From NCBI RefSeq assembly GCF_014205225.1, contig NZ_JACHNB010000001.1, positions 9,901,501-9,965,500 of the forward strand: a DNA stretch of 64,000 nt, written 5' to 3'. A program made the position numbers and the translations under genes. This DNA comes from Actinoplanes octamycinicus (GTDB taxonomy: Bacteria > Actinomycetota > Actinomycetes > Mycobacteriales > Micromonosporaceae). Shown piece after piece: positions 8,526 through 16,744 of the stretch; the stretch's first letter is position 1; the number at the start of each line of letters is the position of its first letter. A model generated the notes under the pieces. The model did no database searches. It was not told the DNA's origin and was given only the letters and a program-made list of their open reading frames with translations.

Positions 8526-9503
8526 GTGGAAAAACGAAGCTTTCGCCGGATGGGCCGGGACGCCTCGGTGATCGGTCTGGGTGCCTGGCAGCTCGGCGCC
8601 GACTGGGGCGACGTCAGTGAGGCCGACGCGCACGCCACCCTGCAGGCCGCGGTCGATGCCGGGGTGACGTTCATCGACACCGCGGATGTGTACGGGGACG
8701 GGCGCAGCGAGCAGATCGTCGGCTCGTTCGTCAAGGACAAGCCGGGTCTGACGGTGGCCACCAAGATGGGCCGCCGGGTGGCGCAGGAGCCGGGCAACTA
8801 CACGCTGGACAACTTCCGGGCGTGGACCGACCGGTCCCGGGCCAATCTCGGGGTGGACACCCTGGACCTGGTGCAGCTGCACTGCCCGCCGACGCCGGTG
8901 TTCAGCAGCGACGAGGTGTTCGACGCCCTGGACACGCTGGTGCAGGAGAAGCGGATCGCCGCCTACGGCGTGAGCGTGGAGAAGGTCGAGGAGGCGCTCA
9001 CCGCGATCGCCCGGCCCGGCACGGCCAGTGTGCAGATCATCCTGAACGCGTTCCGGCTCAAGCCGCTGGAGCGGGTGCTGCCGGCCGCCGCCGAGGCCGG
9101 GGTGGGCATCATCGCCCGGGTGCCGCTGGCCAGTGGCCTGCTCTCCGGGCGCTATGACGAGCGGACCACGTTCGCCGCCGACGACCACCGCAACTACAAC
9201 CGGCACGGCGAGGCGTTCGACGTCGGCGAGACGTTCTCCGGGGTCGACTTCGCGACCGGTCTGGAAGCGGTTCGCCGGCTGCAGCCGCTGGTGCCCGAGG
9301 GCGTCACGATGGCGCAATTCGCGCTGCGCTGGATCCTCGATCAGCCCGCCGTCACCGTCGTGATCCCGGGTGCGCGCAATCCCGAGCAAGCGCGCGCGAA
9401 CGCGCACGCCGCCGCTGTTCCGCCGCTTTCGCCGGAAACCCGGGAAAAGATCGCCGCAGTCTACGATGAGCTGATTCGCCCTCAGGTGCACGACAAATGG
9501 TGA
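8526..9503 (+). CDS. Aldo/keto reductase
   Basis: An NADPH-dependent oxidoreductase of 325 residues with a TIM-barrel fold that would reduce an aldehyde or ketone. The catalytic tetrad is visible: Asp in FIDTADVYGDG, Tyr in the same motif, Lys in VATKMGR, and His in DLVQLHCPP. Cofactor-binding signatures follow (RVPLASGLLSGRY, VIPGARNPEQ). The C-terminus is intact. The substrate cannot be deduced. The GTG start at 8526 fits the leaderless pattern. The next gene overlaps its stop codon by 7 nt, so the two are co-translated. Confidence 0.92.
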   Translation: MEKRSFRRMGRDASVIGLGAWQLGADWGDVSEADAHATLQAAVDAGVTFIDTADVYGDGRSEQIVGSFVKDKPGLTVATKMGRRVAQEPGNYTLDNFRAWTDRSRANLGVDTLDLVQLHCPPTPVFSSDEVFDALDTLVQEKRIAAYGVSVEKVEEALTAIARPGTASVQIILNAFRLKPLERVLPAAAEAGVGIIARVPLASGLLSGRYDERTTFAADDHRNYNRHGEAFDVGETFSGVDFATGLEAVRRLQPLVPEGVTMAQFALRWILDQPAVTVVIPGARNPEQARANAHAAAVPPLSPETREKIAAVYDELIRPQVHDKW

Positions 9504-9745
9504 ACAATGAAAGCGACACTCCGGCCGACCCCACGCGCTTGCGTGGCTGGCTGAGCATGTCGCTCGGCCTGCTGGCCATCGTGCTCGGTGCGGTGTGGAC
9601 CCTGCAGGGGCTCAACATGTTCGAGCACGAGCTGATGAGCGACAAGCCGATCTGGGCAGCGGTCGGCGGCGCGGTCGCCGGGCTCGGCCTGGCGCTGGTG
9701 ATCATCGGTATGCGCCGCCGGAGCAGCGGCCGCGCGACGGCATGA
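9497..9745 (+). CDS. Small two-helix membrane protein
   Basis: An 82-residue protein whose ATG lies within the last codons of the aldo/keto reductase gene. After a polar N-terminus (VNNESDTPADPTRLRG) come two hydrophobic segments, LSMSLGLLAIVLGAVWTL (about 20-37) and AAVGGAVAGLGLALVIIGM (about 53-71), and a basic tail RRRSSGR. No family is recognised. The overlap with the upstream gene indicates the same operon. Confidence 0.7.
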   Translation: MVNNESDTPADPTRLRGWLSMSLGLLAIVLGAVWTLQGLNMFEHELMSDKPIWAAVGGAVAGLGLALVIIGMRRRSSGRATA

Positions 9746-9749
9746 GCAC

Positions 9750-9805
9750 GGCCCGGTCACTTGGTGGTCCGCCTCTGGGCAGGCGAACACCATGACGACC
9801 GGGCC
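9750..9805 (+). terminator. Long intergenic hairpin after the reductase operon
   Basis: GGCCCGGTC (9750-9758) pairs with GACCGGGCC (9797-9805). Inside, TTGGTG with CACCA and CGCC with GGCG give further stem segments. It starts 5 bp after the stop of the small membrane protein. There is no T run, as is common for terminators in this GC range. Confidence 0.5.
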
Positions 9806-9855
9806 GGGCCAACAATTGTCAATGATGCGGTCGGAACAATAGGTCGTACAAAAGC

Positions 9856-9887
9856 GGCCCCGCACCCTCCGGCGAGGTTGCGGGGCC
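9856..9887 (-). terminator. Rho-independent terminator of the cold-shock gene
   Basis: Read on the minus strand, the stem GGCCCCGCA/TGCGGGGCC (9879-9887 with 9856-9864), with an inner CCTC/GAGG pair, is followed by GCTTTTG. It lies 63 bp after the cold-shock gene stop. Confidence 0.75.
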
Positions 9888-9949
9888 ACCGGTCAGGCCG
9901 GCCTCCGCCAGGCGGCCGGCGTGCCGGCCTCGCGACCGGCGGATTGGTC

Positions 9950-10153
9950 TCAGAGCGGGCGAACCTGCTCCGCCTGCGGGCCCTTCTGGCCCTGGGCGAT
10001 CTCGAACTCCACCCGCTGGTTCTCCTCCAGAGTGCGGTAGCCGCTCGTCTGGATGGCCGAGAAGTGGACGAACACGTCAGCACCCCCGCCGTCGACGGTG
10101 ATGAAGCCGAAGCCCTTGTCTGCGTTGAACCACTTCACGGTTCCTTGCGCCAT
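9950..10153 (-). CDS. Cold-shock protein, CspA family
   Basis: A 67-residue single-stranded nucleic acid-binding protein acting as an RNA chaperone. It is a complete cold-shock domain with RNP1 (KGFGFITV) and RNP2 (VFVHFSAI), and starts [14 protein letters not shown]. Length and sequence are those of the abundant actinobacterial CspA-type proteins. AAGGAGAG lies upstream of the ATG. The gene has its own terminator and a long AT-richer leader, and is monocistronic. Confidence 0.96.
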   Translation of the reverse strand: MAQGTVKWFNADKGFGFITVDGGGADVFVHFSAIQTSGYRTLEENQRVEFEIAQGQKGPQAEQVRPL

Positions 10154-10400
10154 GCTGAACTCTCCTTCTGAAAATGCCGGCCCGCCCTACGCGGCAGCGG
10201 AGCGCGGGGCCGATGACCGTTTTCGAGCAGCGGCGCCGCGAGGCGGCCCTTTCAGAGGACGTCCCCTCCGCTCGGCTTTGCGACACCTCGTGGCCCTCCC
10301 GGGAAGGGCCGGTGTCCCGCCGCCTGACGGAAGCAGCGAACCACGTACGCAAAAACTGGCCACACTGTACCCGAAAATCGGGCCGGAAAGCTGCCCCTCG
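10154..10400 (-). promoter_or_regulatory. Long leader and promoter region of the cold-shock gene
   Basis: About 280 bp separate the cold-shock start from the next operon's terminator. It holds a hairpin (GGCCCT/AGGGCC around 10291-10309) and, on the minus strand, TACAGT near 10364-10369 as a possible -10. A leader near 200 nt is typical of cspA-like mRNAs that fold in response to temperature. No gene is visible in it. Confidence 0.35.
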
Positions 10401-10434
10401 AAGGAATCCAATAAAGCGTGGCAGATATGGAAAA

Positions 10435-10468
10435 GGCTCCCCACTTCACGGTTACGAAGTGGGGAGCC
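10435..10468 (-). terminator. Strong terminator of the DUF4235 operon
   Basis: A perfect 13-bp stem (GGCTCCCCACTTC, 10435-10447, with 10456-10468) and an 8-nt loop, followed on the minus strand by TTTT. It lies 30 bp after the DUF4235 stop codon. This is the cleanest intrinsic terminator in the window. Confidence 0.9.
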
Positions 10469-10498
10469 GTCAAGACACCTGTCTATACGGGTAGTGAT

Positions 10499-10771
10499 CT
10501 AGTCAGGCCAGTGACCGGTCAGGCGCTTGGTGCCGGCCGCGCTGCCCCGGTGGACCGCCGCCTTCACCACGGCGAAGATCGCGCCCTGCAGCGCCGCGGC
10601 GATGAGCACCTCGCCCCAGCCCCGGCTCTCGTCGCCGGCATCCGGCGCGTCGTCGTCGCCGGATGCCAGTTTCCAGACCTTCTTGAAGACCATGCCGGCC
10701 ACCGCGCCCGCGGCCACGCCCATCGCCACGTTCACCGGCTTGAGCGCGATCTTCTCCAACTTGCCCGCCAT
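10499..10771 (-). CDS. DUF4235 membrane protein
   Basis: A 90-residue protein with two hydrophobic stretches (VNVAMGVAAGAVAGMVFKKVWKL and VLIAAALQGAIFAVVKAAV) around an acidic loop (SGDDDAPDAGDE). The arrangement matches DUF4235, a small actinobacterial membrane family usually encoded after DUF3618 and a holin-like gene. Function is not known; the set is generally treated as envelope- or stress-related. It is the last gene of a three-gene operon, overlapping the DUF3618 gene by one nucleotide. Confidence 0.82.
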   Translation of the reverse strand: MAGKLEKIALKPVNVAMGVAAGAVAGMVFKKVWKLASGDDDAPDAGDESRGWGEVLIAAALQGAIFAVVKAAVHRGSAAGTKRLTGHWPD

Positions 10772-11055
10772 CAGCGCCTCCCCCGCACGATCAGAATGAC
10801 TCCGGCGACCGCCGCCAGCCCGGCGGCGAGCAGCACCAGCGGTGCCGGGTTCAGCCGCACCGCGGCGGCCTGCTCCCGCACCTGCACGCGGACCCGCTCG
10901 CGGGCCTGCACGACCTGCTCCCGGGCCCGGGCCTTGACGTCCGCGCGGGCCGCCAGGGCCTGCACGGTGTCACCCAGCTCGGACCGGGTCTGCTTGATCT
11001 CGGCGCGCAGCGCCACCAGATCAGGTTTCGTGGTGGTCCCGTTGCGCTCGCTCAT
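10771..11055 (-). CDS. DUF3618 membrane-anchored protein
   Basis: A 94-residue protein. The N-terminal DUF3618 signature is clear: LRAEIKQTRSELGDTVQALA, a short helix predicted to form a coiled coil, then DVKARAREQVVQARERVRVQ. One C-terminal transmembrane helix (PLVLLAAGLAAVAGVILIV) and a basic tail follow. It overlaps the genes on both sides by 1-4 nt, so the three proteins are made together. Function unknown; it may tether or space a complex at the membrane. Confidence 0.85.
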   Translation of the reverse strand: MSERNGTTTKPDLVALRAEIKQTRSELGDTVQALAARADVKARAREQVVQARERVRVQVREQAAAVRLNPAPLVLLAAGLAAVAGVILIVRGRR

Positions 11056-11483
11056 CCCCGGCCTCGCTCCACCGCGTGCTTGACCTCGTCGACATCGGCT
11101 TTCAAGCCCTCGATCGCGGCCTGCGGCTCGGCGGGCGTGGCCCGGCGGAACTGGGAGCGGCCGATCAGCGCCAGGACGCCGGCGATCAGGAAGACCGCCA
11201 CGGTGACCGTCAGACTGGCCAGCCAGAGTGGCCAGACCAGGCTCAGGGCGATGATCGCGGTCGCGATCAGGGCACCCACACCGTATCCGGCGAACACGCC
11301 CGCGCCGCCGAACAGACCGGCGCCGATCCCGGCGTGTTTCCCTTTCTCCGCCAGCTCCGCCTTGGCCAGGGTCAGTTCGTCCCGGACCAGTTTGCTGAGC
11401 TGTTCACTGGCGCGCTGCACCAGCTCCGCGGTGGACTGCTCGGACAACGGTCGGGCCGCCCTGCCATTGAGCACATCGGCCAT
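11052..11483 (-). CDS. Phage holin superfamily III-like (actinobacterial) membrane protein
   Basis: A 143-residue protein with the family's N-terminal motif QLSKLVRDELTLAKAELAEKGKHAG, then two transmembrane segments (GLFGGAGVFAGYGVGALIATAIIAL and LTVTVAVFLIAGVLALIG) and an amphipathic C-terminal helix (AAIEGLKADVDEVKHAVERG). Despite the family name it is a chromosomal protein with no lysis genes near. It is first in the operon with DUF3618 and DUF4235. The ATG at 11483 is preceded by GGGGGA. Confidence 0.85.
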   Translation of the reverse strand: MADVLNGRAARPLSEQSTAELVQRASEQLSKLVRDELTLAKAELAEKGKHAGIGAGLFGGAGVFAGYGVGALIATAIIALSLVWPLWLASLTVTVAVFLIAGVLALIGRSQFRRATPAEPQAAIEGLKADVDEVKHAVERGRG

Positions 11484-11519
11484 CGCTCCCCCTTTCGCTG
11501 TGTCGCCTGTATGCCCTGT

Positions 11520-12725
11520 TCACCGGCCGCTCAATCCTGAAACACCGGCCGCCGTGGAAACCGTGTCGTCGTGCCCGTCGGCGCCGCCGAAGGCAGCGCC
11601 GCGCGCCTCGGCGTCGTCGCCACCGCTGAACACCCGCGCGTCCGGAGAGACGTCCGTCCTCCTTGTCCCCAGAGACTGCCGCACCGGCGCCACCCCGTCA
11701 TCCGTCTCGTCCAGCTGAGTGCGCATCCGGGGCAGCGCGCCGCGCTGGTTCTCCCACATCCAGGCGACCAGCCGCTCCCGGACCAGGCAGCGCAGATCCC
11801 ACAGGGCGCCCGCGTCGGCCGCGCTGACCAGGGCCCGGAGCCGGATCGTGCCGCCGATCGCCTCGGTCACCTGGAGCACGCAGACCCGCTCGTCCCACAG
11901 GTCGGAGCCCTCGCACACTCGGCGCAACTCGGTCCGCAGCGGCTCGATCGGGGTGGACCAGTCGACGTCGATCTCGGCCGTGCCGAGCACCGCCGAACTG
12001 GACCGGGTCCAGTTCTGGAACGGTTTGGTGGTGAAGTACGAGGTGGGCAGGATCAGCCGCCGGTCGTCCCAGATCTGCACCGCGACGTACGTCAGGGTGA
12101 TCTCCTCGATCCGGCCCCACTCCTGCTCCACCACGACCACGTCGTCCACCCGGATCGCGTCGCTGAACGCCAGCTGCAGCCCGGCGAAGACGTTGCCGAG
12201 CGTGCTCTGCGCGGCGAGCGCCGCGATCACGCTGACCAGCCCGGCCGAGGCGAGCACGCTGGCGCCCAGCGCCCGGATCCCGGGGAAGGTCATCAGCATC
12301 ACGCCGAGGGTCAGGATCACGATGGCCGCGACGGTCACCCGGCGCAGCATCACCACCTGGGTCTTGATCCGCCGGCGGCGCAGGTTGTCCGGCACGTCGG
12401 TGCGCCACCGGGCCAGCGTGAGGTCCTCCAGGACCAGCAGCAGCGCGGCCACCAGCCAGCCGAGCGAGCCGATGCAGAGCAGCACCAGCAGGTGCAGGAC
12501 CTCGGCCCGGCCGGGGAACTCCCCGGCGACGACCCGCAGCGCCTGCTGGATCGCGAACAGGGTGACGGTCACCAGGAACGGGCGGTGCATGGTTTTCGCC
12601 AGCTCGGCGGCGAGCGCCGAGCGGCGACCAATCCGGATCATGGCCCAGTGCGACGCCTCGACGAGCACGACGGCCGCGACAGCGGCCCCCGTCACGCCGA
12701 GCACGGCGGTCAGAACGCTGGACAC
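11520..12725 (-). CDS. Mechanosensitive ion channel, MscS family
   Basis: A membrane channel of about 401 residues that would open on membrane tension. GTG at 12725 is chosen because AGGA lies 6 nt upstream and the signal-like first helix (VLTAVLGVTGAAVAAVVLV) then starts at once; the longer frame to 12791 has no ribosome-binding site. Four to five N-terminal helices precede the MscS core: pore helix region GASVLASAGLVSVIAALAAQSTLGNVFAGLQLAF, then the beta domain with DVVVVEQEWGRIEEITL and RRLILPTSYF. The C-terminal tail (from about 355) is polar and probably disordered. It follows the holin-like gene's promoter side by 36 bp in the same direction. Confidence 0.92.
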   Translation of the reverse strand: MSSVLTAVLGVTGAAVAAVVLVEASHWAMIRIGRRSALAAELAKTMHRPFLVTVTLFAIQQALRVVAGEFPGRAEVLHLLVLLCIGSLGWLVAALLLVLEDLTLARWRTDVPDNLRRRRIKTQVVMLRRVTVAAIVILTLGVMLMTFPGIRALGASVLASAGLVSVIAALAAQSTLGNVFAGLQLAFSDAIRVDDVVVVEQEWGRIEEITLTYVAVQIWDDRRLILPTSYFTTKPFQNWTRSSSAVLGTAEIDVDWSTPIEPLRTELRRVCEGSDLWDERVCVLQVTEAIGGTIRLRALVSAADAGALWDLRCLVRERLVAWMWENQRGALPRMRTQLDETDDGVAPVRQSLGTRRTDVSPDARVFSGGDDAEARGAAFGGADGHDDTVSTAAGVSGLSGR

Positions 12726-12848
12726 GAGCTTTCCTCTCCACGGTCGGGTGCTGTGCCAGCGCTCCAACTTGCCCCAGAGGGCAGGCGGCACACACCCGAT
12801 ATGGCGGATGTCGGATACAGCTCACACCCGCCACCCGGGAGTGTCAGT

Positions 12849-12992
12849 CAGATCTTGCGGCTCTCGGACCGACGGTTCGCTCAGATCTTGCGGCCCTCGG
12901 ACCCACGGTTCGCTCAGATCTTGCGGCCCTCGGACCCACGGTTCGCTCAGATCTTGCGGCCCTCGGACCCACGGTTCGCTCAGATCTTGCGG
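12849..12992. repeat. 33-bp tandem repeat, five starts, running into the 3' end of a gene
   Basis: CAGATCTTGCGG recurs at 12849, 12882, 12915, 12948 and 12981, exactly 33 bp apart, giving four complete units; the middle units are identical. The right-hand copy is the end of the DUF1206 gene itself, since TCA at 12980-12982 is its stop codon. Every unit therefore carries a copy of that gene's last codons and stop. It fills most of the gap to the MscS gene. Confidence 0.93.
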
Positions 12993-13804
12993 TACTTGGC
13001 CTGCGCGAAGCAGTAGATCCCGAAGGCCGCGATGCCGAGCGCGATCAGGCCCAGCAGCCACACGCCCCACGGGTGGCCGGCCAGGGTCTTCAGCGCCGCG
13101 TCCAGGCCGCGCGCCTTGTCCGGGTCGTAGGTCACCGCGGCGGTCACGAACAGCACGCCGGCGATCGCGTACGCGACGCCCTTGGCCATGTAGCCGGACA
13201 TGCCCAGCCGGATGATCGGCTGCCGGGTGGTGTGCGGCATCTGCTGGGTGTTCAGGTGCTTGGTGAACTTCCGCTTGAAGCCGTACACGAAGATCCCGAT
13301 GCCGACCCCGACGACCACCAGCCCGGCCAGGCCGACCAGCCAGCGCCCGCCCTCGGAACCCATCAGGCCGGCCGACTTGCTCTCGTAGTTGTCGCCCATC
13401 GAGGCGTTGGCGCCCTGGATCACCTTGATCGCAAGCCAGCCCAGGTACGCGTAGAGCACCGCGCGGACACCGGAGAGCACCCGCTCGGCGATCGCGCTCC
13501 GGGTCTGCTCGCCGCTCTCCCCGACGACCGCCTCGAAGAGCTGCCACACGGCCATCGCGAACAGGCCGATCGTGATGATCACCAGCAGGGTCTTCCCGTA
13601 CGGCTGACGGGCCAGCTCCTGCAGAGCGCCGGACTGGTCGCTCTGCTTGCCGGAGCCGCTGATCGCGACCTGCAGCGCGATCCAGGCGAACAGCAGGTGG
13701 ATGATGCCGTAGCCGACGAAGCCACCCCGGGCCAGGAACTCCAAGGGCTTGCTGTCCGCGGCGCGTGACGCGTGATATTTGACGTTCGAGGTGGTGGAGG
13801 ACAT
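12980..13804 (-). CDS. DUF1206 integral membrane protein
   Basis: A protein of about 274 residues with six transmembrane helices in three repeated two-helix modules, each opening with a Gly-Phe/Tyr-Gly type motif: ARGGFVGYGIIHLLFAWIALQV, AERVLSGVRAVLYAYLGWLAIKV and RLGMSGYMAKGVAYAIAGVLFV. This threefold pattern defines DUF1206. Function unknown. The start is taken at the ATG at 13804 (MSSTTSNV) rather than the TTG at 13837. The gene's last codons are copied into the downstream 33-bp repeat array. Confidence 0.88.
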   Translation of the reverse strand: MSSTTSNVKYHASRAADSKPLEFLARGGFVGYGIIHLLFAWIALQVAISGSGKQSDQSGALQELARQPYGKTLLVIITIGLFAMAVWQLFEAVVGESGEQTRSAIAERVLSGVRAVLYAYLGWLAIKVIQGANASMGDNYESKSAGLMGSEGGRWLVGLAGLVVVGVGIGIFVYGFKRKFTKHLNTQQMPHTTRQPIIRLGMSGYMAKGVAYAIAGVLFVTAAVTYDPDKARGLDAALKTLAGHPWGVWLLGLIALGIAAFGIYCFAQAKYRKI

Positions 13805-13861
13805 GCCCTCAATGTGACCGAACAGGCCCTCCGTCAAACTCCGGGTGCTATTCTCCCCGGC

Positions 13862-14197
13862 TCACCGGGAGACCTGCACCTGGATCGCGCTCTGCGTCAC
13901 GCTCGACAGCGAGAGCTGCAGCCCGCCGACGTCGACCGCCTGCTGCCCCTTCGTCAAGGTCACCTGCTGGCCGGCCACCTCCAGGGTGACCGTGTCGTCG
14001 TCGGCGCTGACGAACTCGGCCTCCACGCCGAACACGTCGACGCTGGCGTTCGTCTCCCGCTGGATGGTCACGGTGCACTGGTCGACGCCGCAGCTCACGT
14101 CGTCACCGCACCCGGTGAGCAGGGCGGCCCCGAGGGCTGCGGAGACCAGGACGGCGGCGACGCGGCGGCGAGAAGAGGAGATCAGCACCCGTTTCAC
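13862..14197 (-). CDS. Predicted lipoprotein
   Basis: A secreted lipoprotein of 111 residues. The GTG at 14197 gives a basic N-region (MKRVLISSSRRR), a hydrophobic core (VAAVLVSAALGAALL) and the lipobox LLTGC, where Cys would be acylated. The mature part is about 80 residues and has two further Cys (SCGVDQC) and several beta-prone stretches (TVTLEVAGQQVTL, GLQLSLSSV). No family is recognised. It is divergent from the GNAT gene and ends 57 bp before the DUF1206 start. Confidence 0.8.
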   Translation of the reverse strand: MKRVLISSSRRRVAAVLVSAALGAALLTGCGDDVSCGVDQCTVTIQRETNASVDVFGVEAEFVSADDDTVTLEVAGQQVTLTKGQQAVDVGGLQLSLSSVTQSAIQVQVSR

Positions 14198-14251
14198 GGT
14201 ACGGGCTGCGAGCAACCGTAGGCTGGCGATCAACCCCCGAGGAGGCTGCAC

Positions 14252-14539
14252 GTGAGCGACTATCCGGTCCAGGACAACGCCGGGGCGCACCGGTTCGAGC
14301 TGCTGGTGGACGGTGCGGTGGCGGCGCTGGCCAGCTACCGGCTGCGCGGCCCGGACGTGGTGACCGTGCTGCACACCGAGACCCACCCGGACATGCGCGG
14401 CCGCGGCCTGGCCGGCGAACTGGCCCGCCAGACCCTCGACCTGATCCGCTCCCGCGACCAGCGGATCATCCCGGCTTGCCCGTTCTTCGCCCACTACATC
14501 ACCGAACACCCGGAATACGCCGATCTGGTCGCCGACTAG
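14252..14539 (+). CDS. GNAT-type N-acetyltransferase, short YidJ-like family
   Basis: A 95-residue protein matching the minimal GNAT family with acetyl-CoA-binding motif RGRGLAGELARQTLDLIR and the C-terminal CPFFAHYITEHPEY found in the YidJ/AtaT-unrelated short acetyltransferases. It would transfer an acetyl group from acetyl-CoA to a small amine or a protein. The partner is unknown. GTG start at 14252 with GAGGAGG upstream. Confidence 0.88.
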   Translation: MSDYPVQDNAGAHRFELLVDGAVAALASYRLRGPDVVTVLHTETHPDMRGRGLAGELARQTLDLIRSRDQRIIPACPFFAHYITEHPEYADLVAD

Positions 14540-15059
14540 TCCGTCCCCGCCCGCCCAGGGGAGGCCATCCCATCGATCAGCGTGGGCGAAAAGACCCCGG
14601 TCCCGCCCACGCCCTGTGGACAACCCGCCATTGTGGAGAACCCGCCGGAAGCCGGGCGGTGAGCGGCTCGGGGTGACCGCGACCGCTCGATGCCCCGACT
14701 GATCAGGGCCGCGACGCAGCACCCCTGGCACAGACAGCCGCAAGACGGACCTTGCGACACAGTGAGCCACGAAGCAGGGACGCACGGCGGGGAGGCAGGG
14801 ACGCACGGCGCAGAGGGCTACGACGCACGGCGCAGAGGGCCACGACGCCGGGGCGCGCTGCGCGGAGAGCCACGAAGCAGGGACGCACGGTGCGGAGGGC
14901 CACCAAGGCAGGGACGCACGGTGCGGAGGGCCACAACGCACGGACGCAAGGCGCAGAGGGCCACGACGCGCGGCGCAGAGGGCCGTAACACAGGGGCGCG
15001 CGGCGCGAAGAGCCACGACCGGCCAGAGCCGCGCCCCTCCCCCGAATCCCCGCCGCCGG
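14540..15059. repeat. Intergenic region with degenerate GC-rich repeats
   Basis: A 520-bp gap between the GNAT and glycosidase genes, which converge. The left part holds a DnaA-box-like pair, listed separately. From about 14757 to 15025 it is a degenerate array of a 20-30-bp unit near GGACGCACGGYGCRGAGGGCC, at least eight imperfect copies. Reading frames pass through it only because stops are rare; none has a start signal or a recognisable protein. Confidence 0.75.
14615..14640. promoter_or_regulatory. Second pair of DnaA-box-like sites, 17 bp apart
   Basis: TGTGGACAA at 14615-14623 and TGTGGAGAA (one mismatch) at 14632-14640, same orientation and same 17-bp spacing as the pair at 7549. It is the only other place in the window where I found two such sites together. 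Confidence 0.45.
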
Positions 15060-16601
15060 TCAGGCGGCGACCGGCTCCGGGACGTCCGCGCCGGCGATCA
15101 GCTCCGCGGCGGCCTGGCCGCAGGCCCGGGTGGCGCCGAAGGTGGCCACGTGCACCCCGCCGACCACCTTGATCGGGATGCCCATCTCGACCACGATCGC
15201 GTCCGGCCGGGCCTCGATCATCCGGTCCAGCGTGTCGGCGATCCAGCGGTGCCGGTGCACGTCCCGGACCACCAGCACCAGCGGCCGTCCGGCGGCGGCG
15301 GCCAGCAGGGTGCCGGCCGGGTCGCTGAGGGCCGCCAGGTCGTCGGCGCCGAAGCGGACCGAGGTGGTGCCGGGGAGCAGGCCGGCCAGCGGCGCGCCGA
15401 TCCCCCACGGCGTCTCGCTGCCGATCGCGATGTTGCGCTCCGGGGCGAACTCGACGACGTGCGGCACGCCGGCGATCGGCAGGTCCGGCGCGCCCGCGGC
15501 CCGGGTGACCCGGACCGCGCGGCGGGCGGCGGCGAAGCCGATGTCCGAGCCGAGCGCGGAGGCCGGCTGCGCGCCGGGCACGACGCCGGCTTCCCGCTGG
15601 GTGCGCGTGGTCCAGTCGGCCAGCGCCCGGACCCGGGCGACCGCGTCGCGCAGCCGCTCCTCGGCGAGTTCGCCGGAGCGCACCGCGGCGACGATCGCGT
15701 CGCGCAGCCGGATCGCGGTCTCCTCGTCGGCGTGGTCGCCGCCCACGCAGATCGCGTCGACACCGGCCGCCAGGGCGCGCACGGTGGCGCCCTCCAGGCC
15801 GAAGCGGCGGCGTACGCCCTGCATCTCGATGCCGTCGGTGACGATCAGGCCGTCGAAGCCGAGCTGCTCACGGAGGAGGCCGGTCAAGATCTTGGGGCTG
15901 AGCGTGGCCGGCAGGGCGTCGTCGTAGGCCGGGACGAGCAGGTGCCCGGTCATCACCACCCGGGTGCCGGCGGCGATCGCGGCCTGGAACGGGATCAGCT
16001 CGATGGCGGCCAGCTCGGCCAGGCTCTGGGTGATCAGCGGCACGTCGTGGTGCGAGTCGACGGCGGTGTCGCCGTGGCCGGGGAAGTGCTTGGCGCAGGC
16101 GGCCACGCCGTACGCCTGGATGCCCCGGGTGAAAGCGGCCGTGTGCCGGGCCACCAGCAGGGGTTCGGCGCCGAAGGCGCGGACCCCGATGACCGGGTTG
16201 TCGGGGTTGTTGTTGACGTCCGCGTCCGGCGCGTAGTCCAGCGTGATGCCGGCCGCGGCCAGGTCGCGGCCCAGGTCCCGGGCGACCGCCTCGGTCAGCT
16301 CCGGGTCGTCGATCGCGCCGAGCGCCAGGTTGCCCGGGCGGGAGCTGCCCAGCCGGGACTCGAACCGGGTGACGTCCCCGGCCTCCTCGTCGATCGCGAC
16401 GATCACGTCGGGCCGCTCGGCGCGCAGCTGCGCGGTGAGCGCGGCGACCTGGTCGGGCGATTCGACGTTGCGGGCGAACAGCGCCACGCCACCGAGACCG
16501 GCGCCCAGCCAGCGGCGGACCCAGTCCGGCGCGGAGGTGCCGACGAAGCCCGGCTGGAGAACCGCAGCGGCAAGTTCCGGCAATTCGCCGTGCTTGGACA
16601 T
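15060..16601 (-). CDS. Glycoside hydrolase family 3 protein, NagZ-like
   Basis: A beta-N-acetylhexosaminidase-type enzyme of 513 residues that would release GlcNAc from cell-wall fragments during recycling. The GH3 barrel carries the substrate-binding KHFPGHGDTAVDSHHDVP loop with the His-Asp catalytic dyad of NagZ-type enzymes, and the nucleophile Asp in LIVTDGIEM. A smaller C-terminal domain (about 345-513) is present, so the protein resembles the two-domain actinobacterial forms rather than the 340-residue E. coli NagZ. No signal peptide is visible; it is probably cytosolic. ATG at 16601 with GGGGGA upstream. Confidence 0.9.
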   Translation of the reverse strand: MSKHGELPELAAAVLQPGFVGTSAPDWVRRWLGAGLGGVALFARNVESPDQVAALTAQLRAERPDVIVAIDEEAGDVTRFESRLGSSRPGNLALGAIDDPELTEAVARDLGRDLAAAGITLDYAPDADVNNNPDNPVIGVRAFGAEPLLVARHTAAFTRGIQAYGVAACAKHFPGHGDTAVDSHHDVPLITQSLAELAAIELIPFQAAIAAGTRVVMTGHLLVPAYDDALPATLSPKILTGLLREQLGFDGLIVTDGIEMQGVRRRFGLEGATVRALAAGVDAICVGGDHADEETAIRLRDAIVAAVRSGELAEERLRDAVARVRALADWTTRTQREAGVVPGAQPASALGSDIGFAAARRAVRVTRAAGAPDLPIAGVPHVVEFAPERNIAIGSETPWGIGAPLAGLLPGTTSVRFGADDLAALSDPAGTLLAAAAGRPLVLVVRDVHRHRWIADTLDRMIEARPDAIVVEMGIPIKVVGGVHVATFGATRACGQAAAELIAGADVPEPVAA

Positions 16602-16732
16602 GATCCCCCGTACCTCCGTCTACGTGCGCGAACGCCTATGTGAACGTTCTCCCCCGTTCGGGGACCTATGGTCACACCCGCCACACACATTAGTCAACAA
16701 ACCTTTCTATTAGCCGGGACCGCGGAGCGCAG

Positions 16733-16738
16733 TAGAGT
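16733..16738 (+). promoter_or_regulatory. Probable -10 box (TAGAGT) upstream of the 42-residue gene and recQ
   Basis: TAGAGT ends 6 nt before the GTG at 16745, the leaderless geometry used elsewhere in the window. Confidence 0.45.
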
Positions 16739-16744
16739 GGCGGC

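Noticed and set aside
11052..11483. Holin-like gene as evidence of a prophage
   Set aside because: No endolysin, capsid or integrase genes are near; the family is a common chromosomal one in actinobacteria, next to DUF3618 and DUF4235.
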